64,000 nucleotides of DNA from Salinivirgaceae bacterium (GCA_017474765.1 JAFVGW010000019.1:62001-126000), one strand, 5' to 3'. Positions 7,504 through 15,691 are shown, counted from the first letter of the stretch. Notes: generated by a model not told the origin, from the letters alone. Translations and numbers: made by a program.

Positions 7504-8442
7504 ATGGTCGTTGGTCGTTTTGCCCCGTCGCCGAGCGGGCGGATGCATTTAGGGAATATTTACAGCGCCGTGCTGTCGTGGCTTTCGGCACGCAGCCAGG
7601 GCGGCGAGTGGCTGCTGCGCGTTGAGGACCTTGACCGCCAGCGGTGCCGCCCCGAGTATGCCGCGCAGATTGAGGACGACCTGCTCTGGCTGGGCCTTGA
7701 GTGGGACGAAGGCGGAAGCCGCAGCGGTCCCAGCGGTCCGTACTATCAGAGCCAGCGCGATGCCGTTTACGAGCGCGAACTGCAGAAACTCGAGGCTCGC
7801 GGGTTGCTCTATCCGTGCTTCTGCACCCGCGCCGACATTATGGCCGCCAGCGCGCCCCACCAATCCGACGGCGTGGTGGTTTACGGCGGTCGCTGCCGAA
7901 CACTCACGGCCGCCGAGCGCGCCGCAATGAGCGCCACACGCAAGCCCGCCACACGGCTCTGCGTGCCCGATGCCGACTGCACCTTCACCGACGGCCATTA
8001 CGGCTTGCAGCACTACAATCTGGCCCGCGACTGCGGCGATTTCATTGTCCGCCGAGCCGACGGCAACTTCGCCTATCAGTTGGCCGTGGTGGCCGACGAC
8101 GCTCTGATGGGCGTCACCGAAGTGGTCCGCGGCTGCGACCTTCTGCCGTCAACGCCGCAGCAAATCTATCTTTACGGGCTGCTCGGCTACCCCGTGCCGC
8201 AGTTCGCACACATTCCGCTGCTGATGTCGTCAGGCGGCCACCGCCTTGCCAAACGCGACCGCGGCACCGATATGGGCAGCCTTCGGCAGAACCACACGCC
8301 CGAGCAACTTCTGGGCCTTGTCGCCCACCTTGCGGGAATCACTGACCGTCCCGAACCGCTGACAATCAGTGAGATTCTGCACGAGTTCAGTTGGGCCAAA
8401 GTGCCGACTGAAAATATATTGGTTGAAGGATTGAATGCGTGA
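7504..8442 (+). CDS. gluQ: Glutamyl-Q tRNA(Asp) synthetase
   Basis: 312-aa enzyme resembling the catalytic half of glutamyl-tRNA synthetase. It activates glutamate and attaches it to the queuosine base at position 34 of tRNA(Asp). It carries GRFAPSPSGRMHLGN (HIGH-class motif), the zinc ligands Cys105, Cys107, Tyr127 and Cys131 (PCFCTRAD and YGGRC), and LAKRDRG (KMSKS-class motif). It lacks the anticodon-binding C-terminal half, as expected for GluQ-RS at about 300 aa. The ATG at 7504 places the catalytic motifs at the right distance from the N-terminus. Confidence 0.92.
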   Translation: MVVGRFAPSPSGRMHLGNIYSAVLSWLSARSQGGEWLLRVEDLDRQRCRPEYAAQIEDDLLWLGLEWDEGGSRSGPSGPYYQSQRDAVYERELQKLEARGLLYPCFCTRADIMAASAPHQSDGVVVYGGRCRTLTAAERAAMSATRKPATRLCVPDADCTFTDGHYGLQHYNLARDCGDFIVRRADGNFAYQLAVVADDALMGVTEVVRGCDLLPSTPQQIYLYGLLGYPVPQFAHIPLLMSSGGHRLAKRDRGTDMGSLRQNHTPEQLLGLVAHLAGITDRPEPLTISEILHEFSWAKVPTENILVEGLNA

Positions 8443-8454
8443 AAGTTGGGTTAT

Positions 8455-8732
8455 CGCTTCGCGAGAAATTTTAAAAAATTCGATTCAAAATTTATAAAAA
8501 ATTGAATTCCAGTTTTTTATTTCTAACCGATTCAACCCGATTTTAACCGATAACTTTTTCTGATTGAATCTGATAAAATCGGTTAGCGATAAAAATGATT
8601 GATTCTAAGATTTTTGTCTCTAACCAAACGAACCCGAATTTATCCAAACACAATATTTTGAATAAGTTTGGTTAGAAACTGATTTTGAATAATTTTCTTA
8701 TAGATTTTTTAAAATTTCCGCCCGTCAGGGCG
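8455..8732. repeat. REPIN-like intergenic element with nested inverted repeats
   Basis: The gap 8443-8934 (492 bases) holds no gene. It begins with CGCTTCGCGAGAAATT (8455-8470) and ends with AAAATTTCCGCCCG plus GGGCG (8711-8732), the same ends as the shorter elements at 40101-40215 and 42461-42574. Two further inverted repeats lie inside: CTAACCGAT/ATCGGTTAG (8523-8531 and 8578-8586) and CTAACCAAAC/GTTTGGTTAG (8620-8629 and 8666-8675). Bases 8745-8875 are low-complexity ttaggtgtt- and attcacc-type repeats. This copy appears to be an element of the 115-bp family carrying inserted material. Confidence 0.7.
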
Positions 8733-8901
8733 TTACCATTAAATTAGGTGTCAGGTATTAGGTGTTGGGTGTTGGAATTTAGGCATTAGGCACTAAAATG
8801 CTTGGTGTTGGTATCACATTTTAAACTTCTAAACCTTTAAACAATTCACCGATTAAACAATTCACCAAACAAATTTCCGCCAACCGAATCGAAAAACACC
8901 G

Positions 8902-8909
8902 TATATTTA
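8902..8909 (+). promoter_or_regulatory. -7-like box for the C4-dicarboxylate transporter gene
   Basis: TATATTTA, one base off the TAnnTTTG consensus, 26 bases before the ATG at 8935. No clear -33 partner. Confidence 0.4.
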
Positions 8910-8934
8910 GGCTTCGATAATTAAACGTAAAACT

Positions 8935-10383
8935 ATGGCGACACTATCTATCATTCTGCAACTCTGCATTGTGCTGGGCGCATTGTGGGTTGGCTCGCGC
9001 TACGGTTCGCTGGCGCTGGGCGCGATTTCGGGCATTGGCCTGGCAATTCTTGTTTTCGGCTTCGGCCTGAAACCTGGCACACCGCCAACCGACGTTATCT
9101 ACATAATCATTGCCGCCGTCACTTGCGCTGGCATTATGCAGGCGTCGGGCGGAATGGACTGGCTCATTCAGTTGGCCGAGCGGCTTCTGCGCAAGCACCC
9201 CGACCGCATAACCTTTCTGGCGCCGCTCTGCACCTTCTTCCTGACAGTGCTGGTGGGCACAGGCCACGTGGTTTACACGCTGATGCCCATTATCTGCGAC
9301 ATTGCCCTTAAAAAAGGAATCCGCCCCGAGCGTCCGTGCGGCGTGGCCAGCATAGCGTCGCAGGTGGGCATAACCTGCTCGCCCATTGCGGCCGCAGTGG
9401 TGGCTTTTGTGTCGATTTCGAACGCCAACGGTTTCGATGTCTCGATTCCTGGCGTGCTGATGGTGAGCATTCCGTCGTGCCTGTGCGGACTGATGGCCGC
9501 CGCCGCCGCTTCGTACCACCGCGGTCTCGACCTTGACAAAGACCCGCAGTTCCAGGCAAAACTGAAAGACCCTGAGCAGTATAAGTTCATTTACGGCAGT
9601 TCTGCCACAACACTCGACAAAGAGATTCCGCAATCGGCCAAAAACGCCGTTTTCATTTTCCTTGGCGCACTGGCGGTGATTGTTTTCTTCGCCATTTTCC
9701 AGAATGTGCTGCCGTCGTACAGCACGCTGCGGGCCGTGAAAGGCGCGGCACCCACAACCCTTGCCGACGGCACCGTCATTACCCCCGATCAGTTGATTAA
9801 GTCGGGCATTCAATCGTTCGGAATGACCGAACTGTACCAGAAGCCGCTGGCAATGAACCTTGTCATTCAGATAGTTATGATTGCCGCCGCCGCGCTGATG
9901 ATAATCTTCTGCAAGGCGTCGCCAAAGAAGGCCGTGGCAGGTCCAGTGTGGCAGTCGGGAATGGTGGCCGTGGTTGCCATTTACGGCATTGCGTGGCTGG
10001 CCGACACCTTCTTCTCAAACTATCTGACCGAAATGAAGACGTTGCTCTCGGGCATTGTGGCGCAATATCCGTGGTCCATTGCGCTGGTGTTCTTCTGCGT
10101 GAGCGTGCTGATAAACTCGCAAGGCGCGGTGGTGGTTGCAATGCTGCCGCTGGCCTATTCGCTCGGCATTCCAGGCTGGGTGCTGCTGGGCGTGCTGCCG
10201 TCGGTTTACGGCTATTTCTTCATTCCGAACTACCCGTCCGACATTGCCACCGTCAACTTCGACCGCTCGGGCACAACCGTCATAGGCAAGTACCTGCTCA
10301 ACCACTCGTTTATGATGCCTGGTCTGATTTGCGTGTCGGTTTCAACGCTTGTGGCTTATCTGATTTCGATGCTGATTTATTGA
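8935..10383 (+). CDS. dcuB: Anaerobic C4-dicarboxylate transporter, DcuA/DcuB family
   Basis: 482-aa inner-membrane transporter with roughly 10-12 hydrophobic helices. It follows E. coli DcuB along its length: LALGAISGIGLAILVF, QASGGMDWLIQLAERLLRK, VGTGHVVYTLMPIICDIALK, IRPERPCGVASIASQVG, and near the C-terminus PTYPSD-like PNYPSDIATVNFDRSGTTV. DcuB exchanges fumarate for succinate during fumarate respiration, which would fit an anaerobe that secretes succinate. Family membership is clear; DcuA versus DcuB preference is not certain. It stands alone between a repeat-rich gap and a strong terminator. Confidence 0.9.
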   Translation: MATLSIILQLCIVLGALWVGSRYGSLALGAISGIGLAILVFGFGLKPGTPPTDVIYIIIAAVTCAGIMQASGGMDWLIQLAERLLRKHPDRITFLAPLCTFFLTVLVGTGHVVYTLMPIICDIALKKGIRPERPCGVASIASQVGITCSPIAAAVVAFVSISNANGFDVSIPGVLMVSIPSCLCGLMAAAAASYHRGLDLDKDPQFQAKLKDPEQYKFIYGSSATTLDKEIPQSAKNAVFIFLGALAVIVFFAIFQNVLPSYSTLRAVKGAAPTTLADGTVITPDQLIKSGIQSFGMTELYQKPLAMNLVIQIVMIAAAALMIIFCKASPKKAVAGPVWQSGMVAVVAIYGIAWLADTFFSNYLTEMKTLLSGIVAQYPWSIALVFFCVSVLINSQGAVVVAMLPLAYSLGIPGWVLLGVLPSVYGYFFIPNYPSDIATVNFDRSGTTVIGKYLLNHSFMMPGLICVSVSTLVAYLISMLIY

Positions 10384-10407
10384 TAGTTGGAAGAAATACA
10401 AGTTTTA

Positions 10408-10444
10408 AAGAATGTGTGGTGTGGGGCCGCACATTCTTTTTTTT
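10408..10444 (+). terminator. Intrinsic terminator after dcuB
   Basis: Perfect 9-bp stem AAGAATGTG/CACATTCTT with a 13-base loop, followed directly by a run of T. Confidence 0.8.
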
Positions 10445-10544
10445 GTAAAAAATACAGAATGCAGGTAGGGAATAGCCACGCTGAATTGTCTTATAAATGT
10501 GCGCGTTAATCGCGAAAAGCAACATTTTAAAAACTTAAACTAAA

Positions 10545-11171
10545 ATGAAAAAACTAATACTTATTGCATTTGCCATTTTCGGCTCGCTCTGCGGATACTC
10601 TCAGATGATAGATTATCCTAAAAATCAGATTTCTGTGTTTTATTGTGATGGTATGTCACTGTACTTGGGTCTATTAAATTTTTGGGGTTCAGGACCAACG
10701 AATGACGGGACAAAAGGAGATGGAGAAACACGTTTGAAATACACGGATTTTTCTGGAACTTATAATGTTGAGTATCTGCGCAATTTTATCAAACCTTGGA
10801 TGTCGATGGGTGTGCAATTGGGTTATGAAGAGAACCGTTCTAAACATTGGATTAACAGGTATGATTCACCATCTCAACCTAACGATCACTGGACAGTGAA
10901 AGAGCAGACGCCATACATTATGGCAGCCATTCGGTTCGAATATTTACGTTGCAATTGGGTGGGGATGTATTCAAAAGTTGGAGTAGGAGCGCGCTTTATT
11001 ATTACAGACTCAAAATATGATACAGGGAAGACTGATGATGACTTTGATTGGATTCCTTGTTTTGTTGGAGCAACTGGAATAGAAATCGGACCCAAAATGG
11101 TAAGAGCGTTCGGTGAAATTGGATTGGGTGCTCAAGGTTTTGCGGCAATTGGAATCAGAAGCAGATTTTGA
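10545..11171 (+). CDS. Secreted hypothetical protein, possible outer-membrane beta-barrel (paralog 1)
   Basis: 208 aa with a signal peptide (MKKLILIAFAIFGSLCGYSQ). The rest alternates polar and aromatic residues, with segments such as FSGTYNVEYLRNFIKPWMSM and WVGMYSKVGVGARF, and the protein ends in IGIRSRF, a C-terminal aromatic as in many outer-membrane barrels. I do not recognise a named family. It is about half identical to the next gene and in the same order, so the two are a tandem duplication. Barrel topology is inference. Confidence 0.65.
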   Translation: MKKLILIAFAIFGSLCGYSQMIDYPKNQISVFYCDGMSLYLGLLNFWGSGPTNDGTKGDGETRLKYTDFSGTYNVEYLRNFIKPWMSMGVQLGYEENRSKHWINRYDSPSQPNDHWTVKEQTPYIMAAIRFEYLRCNWVGMYSKVGVGARFIITDSKYDTGKTDDDFDWIPCFVGATGIEIGPKMVRAFGEIGLGAQGFAAIGIRSRF

Positions 11172-11203
11172 TGTTTCAGGTGAAACTTCTAAATTTGCTT
11201 ATT

Positions 11204-11824
11204 ATGGAAAAACTAACACTAATCGTTTTTGCTCTTACAATTATCGCCTTGCGCGGATATTCGCAGAACATCGAATATCCTAAACATCAGGTATCTGCAT
11301 TTTATTGTTACGATAAATCACTGTATTCGAGTTACGATAAGAATTTCGGTGTCTGGGAAAATAGAATGGAAGGTGATGATAAGGATTGGAATTATACTTA
11401 TTTTTCGGGAACCTATAATGTTCAATATCTGAGCAATTTCATCAACCCTTTGATGTCGATGGGTGTGCAAGTAGGTTATGAAGAAACCTGTTCTAAACAT
11501 TGGCAGAATTTGTTTAGAACGACAACAGAATCTGTCGAACATTGGACAGAAAAAGACAGAATGCCATATATTCTTTGCGTTATGCAGTTAGATTTGTTGA
11601 GAAGAAATTGGATAGGTTTTTACACAAAGGCGGGGATGGGAATGCGTTTCGTTTTTACAGAGCAAAAATATGAATCAGGGAACACTGATAATATATTTAA
11701 ATGGATTCCTTGTTTAGTTGGGGCTGCAGGAATAGAAGTTGGACCCCAAATTGTGCGAGTTTTTGGTGAATTAGGTTTAGGTGCACAAGGTCTTGCTTCG
11801 TTCGGCATTCGCAGCCGTTTTTGA
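11204..11824 (+). CDS. Secreted hypothetical protein, possible outer-membrane beta-barrel (paralog 2)
   Basis: 206 aa from the ATG at 11204; an upstream in-frame ATG at 11168 overlaps the previous gene. The later start is preferred because MEKLTLIVFALTIIALRGYSQ then lines up with the signal peptide of paralog 1. Shared landmarks are FSGTYNVQYLSNFINPLMSM, MGVQVGYEE, KHW, RNWIGFYTKAGMGMRF, IPCLVGAAGIEVGP and the last residues FGIRSRF. The divergence level suggests an old duplication or selection for variation. Function unknown. Confidence 0.65.
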   Translation: MEKLTLIVFALTIIALRGYSQNIEYPKHQVSAFYCYDKSLYSSYDKNFGVWENRMEGDDKDWNYTYFSGTYNVQYLSNFINPLMSMGVQVGYEETCSKHWQNLFRTTTESVEHWTEKDRMPYILCVMQLDLLRRNWIGFYTKAGMGMRFVFTEQKYESGNTDNIFKWIPCLVGAAGIEVGPQIVRVFGELGLGAQGLASFGIRSRF

Positions 11825-11855
11825 TTTTTCTGAATCATAATTCAATACCATAAAA

Positions 11856-11863
11856 TATATTTG
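11856..11863 (+). promoter_or_regulatory. -7 promoter box for the UPF0340 gene
   Basis: Perfect TATATTTG, 29 bases before the ATG at 11893. Confidence 0.6.
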
Positions 11864-11892
11864 CGCTGGCTTATTTTATAGGTTCGCCAATA

Positions 11893-12462
11893 ATGGATTT
11901 GAATATGGAAACAATTGATTTACAAGAAATAGCCAAGCAAACCGAGCAGATTCTGACCGATTTGCTCAACGCCCACCCGATGGCCAAAGGGTCGGTTTTT
12001 GTTGTGGGCTGCTCATCGAGCGAGGTGGCTGGCGGACTGATTGGCAAGAACTCGAGCGCCGAGATTGGGCAGACCATTTTCGCGACAGCGCACCGAATCC
12101 TTTCTGAGCGCGGCGTTTATCTTGCCTGCCAATGCTGCGAGCACCTTAACCGAGCGCTTGTGGTTGAGGCCGAGTGCGCCGAGCACTACGGCTATGAGCC
12201 AGTGAGCGTGGTTCCGTGGCTTCACGGTGGCGGCTCGTTTGCCACTGCGGCATACGGCGGCTTCAGTCAGGCGGTTGTGGTTGAGCACGTTAAGGCTTCG
12301 GCAGGTCTCGACATTGGCGACACTCTCATTGGTATGCACCTGAAGGACGTAGCCGTACCCGTTCATCCCACGCCGAACCAGATTGGCGCAGCCCACGTGG
12401 TAGCCGCCTTCTGCCGCCCGAAACTCATTGGCGGCGAACGTGCGAGGTATGTTAAGGGGTGA
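11893..12462 (+). CDS. UPF0340 family protein (YwlG/DUF436)
   Basis: 189-aa soluble protein of the TIGR01440/DUF436 family. Recognisable stretches are VVGCSSSEVAGGLIGKNSS, LACQCCEHLNRALVVE, VVPWLHGGGSFATAAY and HPTPNQIGAAHVVAAFCRPKLIGG. The family is widespread in Firmicutes and Bacteroidota, is about 180-190 aa, and has no established biochemical role; the conserved Cys-rich CQCCEHLNRA is notable. An alternative ATG at 11905 (METIDL) would shorten it by four residues. It is followed by a palindromic repeat rather than a terminator. Confidence 0.85.
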   Translation: MDLNMETIDLQEIAKQTEQILTDLLNAHPMAKGSVFVVGCSSSEVAGGLIGKNSSAEIGQTIFATAHRILSERGVYLACQCCEHLNRALVVEAECAEHYGYEPVSVVPWLHGGGSFATAAYGGFSQAVVVEHVKASAGLDIGDTLIGMHLKDVAVPVHPTPNQIGAAHVVAAFCRPKLIGGERARYVKG

Positions 12463-12477
12463 ATCGGTCAATCGTTT

Positions 12478-12505
12478 GTAGAGACGCGGCGCGCCACGTC
12501 TCTAC
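12478..12505. repeat. 28-bp palindromic repeat (GTAGAGACG/CGTCTCTAC)
   Basis: Perfect 9-bp arms around a GC-rich centre cggcgcgcca. No T-run follows, so it is not a standard intrinsic terminator. Similar tagagacg...cgtctcta palindromes are, from memory, dispersed intergenic repeats in Bacteroidota and cyanobacteria. Confidence 0.6.
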
Positions 12506-12569
12506 TATGCGGTAGGAAAAAACCTTCAGCACTCAAATCCTAACTACTAATTCCTAAATCCTAAATATC

Positions 12570-12577
12570 TATATTTG
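12570..12577 (+). promoter_or_regulatory. -7 promoter box almost touching the cyclophilin start
   Basis: Perfect TATATTTG ending nine bases before the ATG at 12586. With the usual distance from box to transcription start, the mRNA would have only a few leader bases. Confidence 0.5.
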
Positions 12578-12585
12578 CCCCCATT

Positions 12586-13419
12586 ATGAGAAAGGCATTG
12601 TTTTACATTTCGATAGTGCTGCTTTCAGTCGGACTGATGTCGGCCAAGGGCAGCCGCAAGAAACCGAAACCTGCGTTTGCGGTTATCGAGACGCCGTACG
12701 GCAATATGAAGGTCAAACTCTACGGCCAGACGCCGCTGCACAAGCAGAATTTCGTGACGCTGGTCAAGGAGCATTTCTACGACAGTCTGCTCTTTCACCG
12801 TGTGATTGAGGATTTTATGATTCAGGGCGGCGACCCCGATTCGAAGAACGCACCGAAGGGCAAGATGCTGGGCGCGGGAAGTCACGGCGAGCGAATCCCT
12901 GCCGAGTTTGCCGATGGCCTTTACCACAAGCGCGGCGCTCTGGCTGCCGCACGCGACAATAATCCCGAAAAGAAATCGTCGGGGTGCCAGTTCTACATTG
13001 TGCAAGGTAAAGTGTACTCTAACAAAGATTTAGACCATATCGAAGAGCAGCATAACGCGTCAGTCAAGCAGAAAATGCTCAACGACTGGCTCAAATCGGA
13101 CGAGAGCAAGGCCGACCAAGATGCACTGACCAAACTGCAGCGCGCACGCAACTTCGCCGCCTTCAACCATTATTGCGACAGCCTTGTGGAGCATTTGGTT
13201 GCGACGAATCCCGACGCCAAACTGTTCAAATTCAGCCCCGAACAACGTAAAACCTACACCACCGTCGGCGGTGCGCCTTTCCTTGACGGCGATTATACCG
13301 TTTTTGGCGAAGTGGTTGAAGGTCTGAACATTATCGACAGCATTGCCGCCGTTGAGACCGACCGCAACGACCGCCCGCTCAACGATGTGATGATGAAAAT
13401 GCGAATCGTGAAAAAATAG
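12586..13419 (+). CDS. Exported cyclophilin-type peptidyl-prolyl isomerase with a long insertion
   Basis: 277-aa protein with a signal sequence (LFYISIVLLSVGLMSAKG). The cyclophilin core is clear: VIETPYGNMKVKLYGQTPLHKQNF, FHRVIEDFMIQGGDP (catalytic Arg and the FxMQGGD-type motif), RGALAAAR, SSGCQFYIVQG, then DGDYTVFGEVVEGLNIID. Between QFYIVQG and PFLDGDYTVFG an insertion of about 80 residues (roughly 146-225) is charged and probably helical. The protein would act in the periplasm on proline bonds of exported proteins. A second cyclophilin gene lies at the right edge of the window. sufS starts four bases after its stop, suggesting co-transcription. Confidence 0.88.
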   Translation: MRKALFYISIVLLSVGLMSAKGSRKKPKPAFAVIETPYGNMKVKLYGQTPLHKQNFVTLVKEHFYDSLLFHRVIEDFMIQGGDPDSKNAPKGKMLGAGSHGERIPAEFADGLYHKRGALAAARDNNPEKKSSGCQFYIVQGKVYSNKDLDHIEEQHNASVKQKMLNDWLKSDESKADQDALTKLQRARNFAAFNHYCDSLVEHLVATNPDAKLFKFSPEQRKTYTTVGGAPFLDGDYTVFGEVVEGLNIIDSIAAVETDRNDRPLNDVMMKMRIVKK

Positions 13420-13423
13420 TGCT

Positions 13424-14644
13424 ATGAACTTCGACGTCAGAGAGATACGAAAAGATTTCCCCATTCTAGAGCAAACCGTCAACAACCGTCGGCTCGTCTA
13501 TTTCGACAATGCGGCCACCACACAGAAGCCGCGCCGCGTGATTGACAAGATTGTCGAGGTTTACACCCAATACAACGCCAACGTGCACCGCGGCGTCCAC
13601 CACCTGAGCAACCTTGCCACCACGGCAATGGAGGAGTCGCGGCAGACGGTCAGGCGGTTTCTGAACGCAGCGTCGGAGCGCGAGATAATTTTCACCCGCG
13701 GAGCCACCGAGAGTATCAACCTTGTGGCAAATTCGTTCAGCCAGCAGTTTATGAGCGAAGGCGATGAGGTAATCGTTACCGAGATGGAGCACCACAGCAA
13801 CATTGTACCGTGGCAACTGCTTGAAAACCAACACAAAGCAAAAGTTGTTAAATGGGCTTTCGACGACCGTGGCGAACTGAATCTGGCCGAACTCGAAGAG
13901 TTGATAACCGACCGCACCAAATTGCTGTCAATCGTCTATGTTTCAAACACTTTGGGCACTATCAACCCTGTTGAGCAGATAATTGAGATTGCCCACAGCC
14001 ACAACATTCCCGTGCTGGTGGACGCTTCGCAGGCCATTCAGCATTTTGCGATTGACGTTCAGCAACTCGACTGCGATTTTCTCGTCTTCAGCGGACACAA
14101 GATTTACGGCCCGACAGGCGTCGGCGTGCTGTATGGCAAAGAGCAGTGGCTCAGCCAGATGCCGCCATATCAAGGCGGTGGCGAGATGATTGAGACAGTG
14201 TCGTTCAGCGGTACCACCTTCAACCAACTGCCCTACAAATTCGAGGCGGGCACACCCGACTATGTGGGCATTATCGCCCTTGCCGAGGCTCTGCGCTACG
14301 TTGAGGCCATTGGAATGGACAACATTGCCGCCTACGAGAGCGAACTGTTCACTTATCTTAATGGCAAAATTCAATCTATCAGTGATTTACGACTGATTGG
14401 CACCGCAGAAAAGCGTGCGTCGCTGGTTTCGTTTGTGACCGATTTCGCCCACCCGTTCGACATTGGCACCCTGCTCGACAAAATGGGCATTGCCGTCCGC
14501 ACGGGCACCCATTGCACCGAGCCAATAATGCAGCACTTCGGAATCCCTGGCACCGTCCGTGCTTCGATAGCCTTCTACAACACCACCGAAGAGATTGACA
14601 TTCTGCACGATAGCTTGCTGCGGGCGGTGAGTATGTTGAAGTAG
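13424..14644 (+). CDS. sufS: Cysteine desulfurase SufS
   Basis: 406-aa PLP enzyme that removes sulfur from cysteine for iron-sulfur cluster assembly. The PLP lysine is in FSGHKIYGPTG at residue 226 and the sulfur-accepting cysteine in RTGTHCTEP at residue 364, the same positions as in E. coli SufS. Other landmarks are YFDNAATTQKP, NVHRGVHHLS and RGATESINLVA. It starts four bases after the cyclophilin gene. The partner sufE is not next to it: an inverted zeta-toxin module lies between them. Confidence 0.95.
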   Translation: MNFDVREIRKDFPILEQTVNNRRLVYFDNAATTQKPRRVIDKIVEVYTQYNANVHRGVHHLSNLATTAMEESRQTVRRFLNAASEREIIFTRGATESINLVANSFSQQFMSEGDEVIVTEMEHHSNIVPWQLLENQHKAKVVKWAFDDRGELNLAELEELITDRTKLLSIVYVSNTLGTINPVEQIIEIAHSHNIPVLVDASQAIQHFAIDVQQLDCDFLVFSGHKIYGPTGVGVLYGKEQWLSQMPPYQGGGEMIETVSFSGTTFNQLPYKFEAGTPDYVGIIALAEALRYVEAIGMDNIAAYESELFTYLNGKIQSISDLRLIGTAEKRASLVSFVTDFAHPFDIGTLLDKMGIAVRTGTHCTEPIMQHFGIPGTVRASIAFYNTTEEIDILHDSLLRAVSMLK

Positions 14645-14721
14645 TTTTTTGAAGTGATTTGCTGAAAATTCCTGCGAAGCAATACGCAATTTCTTCAGCA
14701 GCAAATACTCGGGATTGATTA

Positions 14722-14925
14722 TCAAGCGTCAATGAGGGTTTTGTAATCCTCGTTATAGATTTCTTTCAACAGTTTACGCGCTGAAACAATGCGAAAACCA
14801 CCCTTCCCGTCGCCTTGCACGATTTCCTCATTTCGGATAGCCTTGTCGCGAATCATTTGATATTCAGCAATTTCAAGTCCCTTCCTTATTTTGTTTCCCA
14901 ATGATTCTGTACTAACTGTTTGCAT
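14722..14925 (-). CDS. Small partner of the zeta-type toxin (putative antitoxin)
   Basis: 67-aa charged soluble protein, MQTVSTESLGNKIRKGLEIA onward, ending in KLLKEIYNEDYKTLIDA. Its ATG lies 14 bases inside the end of the zeta-toxin gene on the same strand, so the two are translationally coupled. The order (toxin first, small gene second) and overlap suggest a dedicated partner. There is no recognisable DNA-binding fold or similarity to the classical epsilon antitoxin, so the antitoxin role is inference from position. Confidence 0.6.
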   Translation of the reverse strand: MQTVSTESLGNKIRKGLEIAEYQMIRDKAIRNEEIVQGDGKGGFRIVSARKLLKEIYNEDYKTLIDA

Positions 14926-15490
14926 AGTCTTGTATTTTTTTATACTTAATCTTGTCGAATATGTTTATGCTGCCAAAATCCTGTTCTGCAATAATTTGCC
15001 GTGGGTTGGTGGCATTATCAACCAAAATCCAATAGTCAACAATATCTTTATAAATATTGAAAAAGTTCTTTATGCCAGCGGTGTATCTTCTTAATATAAC
15101 GTCAGTTGGAATATTATGTCCACCCTCTCGCACTCTTTTAGCGACACGTTCCACTGCCATTTCTGGCGAATCTATCCAAAAGAAAAGGAGGTTTACTTTA
15201 TAACCTTTTCTATGTGCGTTTTTTACCAGATTGGCGTATGATTTTGTTGCCAAAGTCGTTTCAATGGAAAAGGAAACCTCGTTATTCAATAGTTCGTCAA
15301 TGCGTTTCAGCATTAAGCGGCCAGCCTCAACAGCAACAGTTTCAGGATGAAAAGGTGACAGGCCGTGAGCAATCTCGTCGGCATTTACAAATTCCTCACA
15401 ATTCAAAATCCGTGGTAGAATTGTAAAAGAAGCCGTGGTTTTTCCTGCTCCATTGCACCCTGCAATTATATATAAGTTCTTAATAGCCAT
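14912..15490 (-). CDS. Zeta-toxin family kinase
   Basis: 192-aa P-loop kinase. It has the Walker A motif IAGCNGAGKTT (residues 9-19), FVNADEIAHGLSP with the Asp expected to bind the sugar substrate, FSIETTLATKSY, and the downstream arginine-rich RVAKRVREGGHNIPTDVILRR lid region. Zeta toxins phosphorylate UDP-N-acetylglucosamine and block cell-wall synthesis; some relatives have other small-molecule targets. It is transcribed against the flanking SUF genes, with its own -7 box TACTTTTG (15525-15532), which marks it as an inserted module. Confidence 0.82.
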   Translation of the reverse strand: MAIKNLYIIAGCNGAGKTTASFTILPRILNCEEFVNADEIAHGLSPFHPETVAVEAGRLMLKRIDELLNNEVSFSIETTLATKSYANLVKNAHRKGYKVNLLFFWIDSPEMAVERVAKRVREGGHNIPTDVILRRYTAGIKNFFNIYKDIVDYWILVDNATNPRQIIAEQDFGSINIFDKIKYKKIQDYANS

Positions 15491-15524
15491 TCTATTGAAG
15501 AAGCAATTTCAACTTTTTACTTGT

Positions 15525-15532
15525 CAAAAGTA
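15525..15532 (-). promoter_or_regulatory. -7 promoter box for the zeta-toxin gene
   Basis: On the minus strand TACTTTTG fits TAnnTTTG, 34 bases before the ATG at 15490. Confidence 0.5.
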
Positions 15533-15639
15533 TAAAAGTGGTCGGTGAAATAAAAATGATTTTTCTAATGTGATGCAAAACAAAACTCTCGACTTTTCGA
15601 TTCACCGATTCAACAATTCACCGATTCAACAACAAAAAC

Positions 15640-15647
15640 TATATTTG
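15640..15647 (+). promoter_or_regulatory. -7 promoter box for sufE
   Basis: Perfect TATATTTG, 44 bases before the ATG at 15692. The bases just upstream (15600-15636) repeat attcaccgattcaac three times. Since sufE has its own promoter, it does not depend on readthrough from sufS. Confidence 0.6.
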
Positions 15648-15691
15648 CACCCAGAAACGGAAAATCCGTATCGAGATATTTTGAATTGAAA

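Noticed and set aside
7304..7552. 82-codon frame across the repeat cluster before gluQ
   Set aside because: Its N-terminal half is only translated repeat units and it overlaps the gluQ start; no family resemblance.
12478..12505. Perfect hairpin after the UPF0340 gene as an intrinsic terminator
   Set aside because: No T-run follows on either strand; it looks like a dispersed palindromic repeat.
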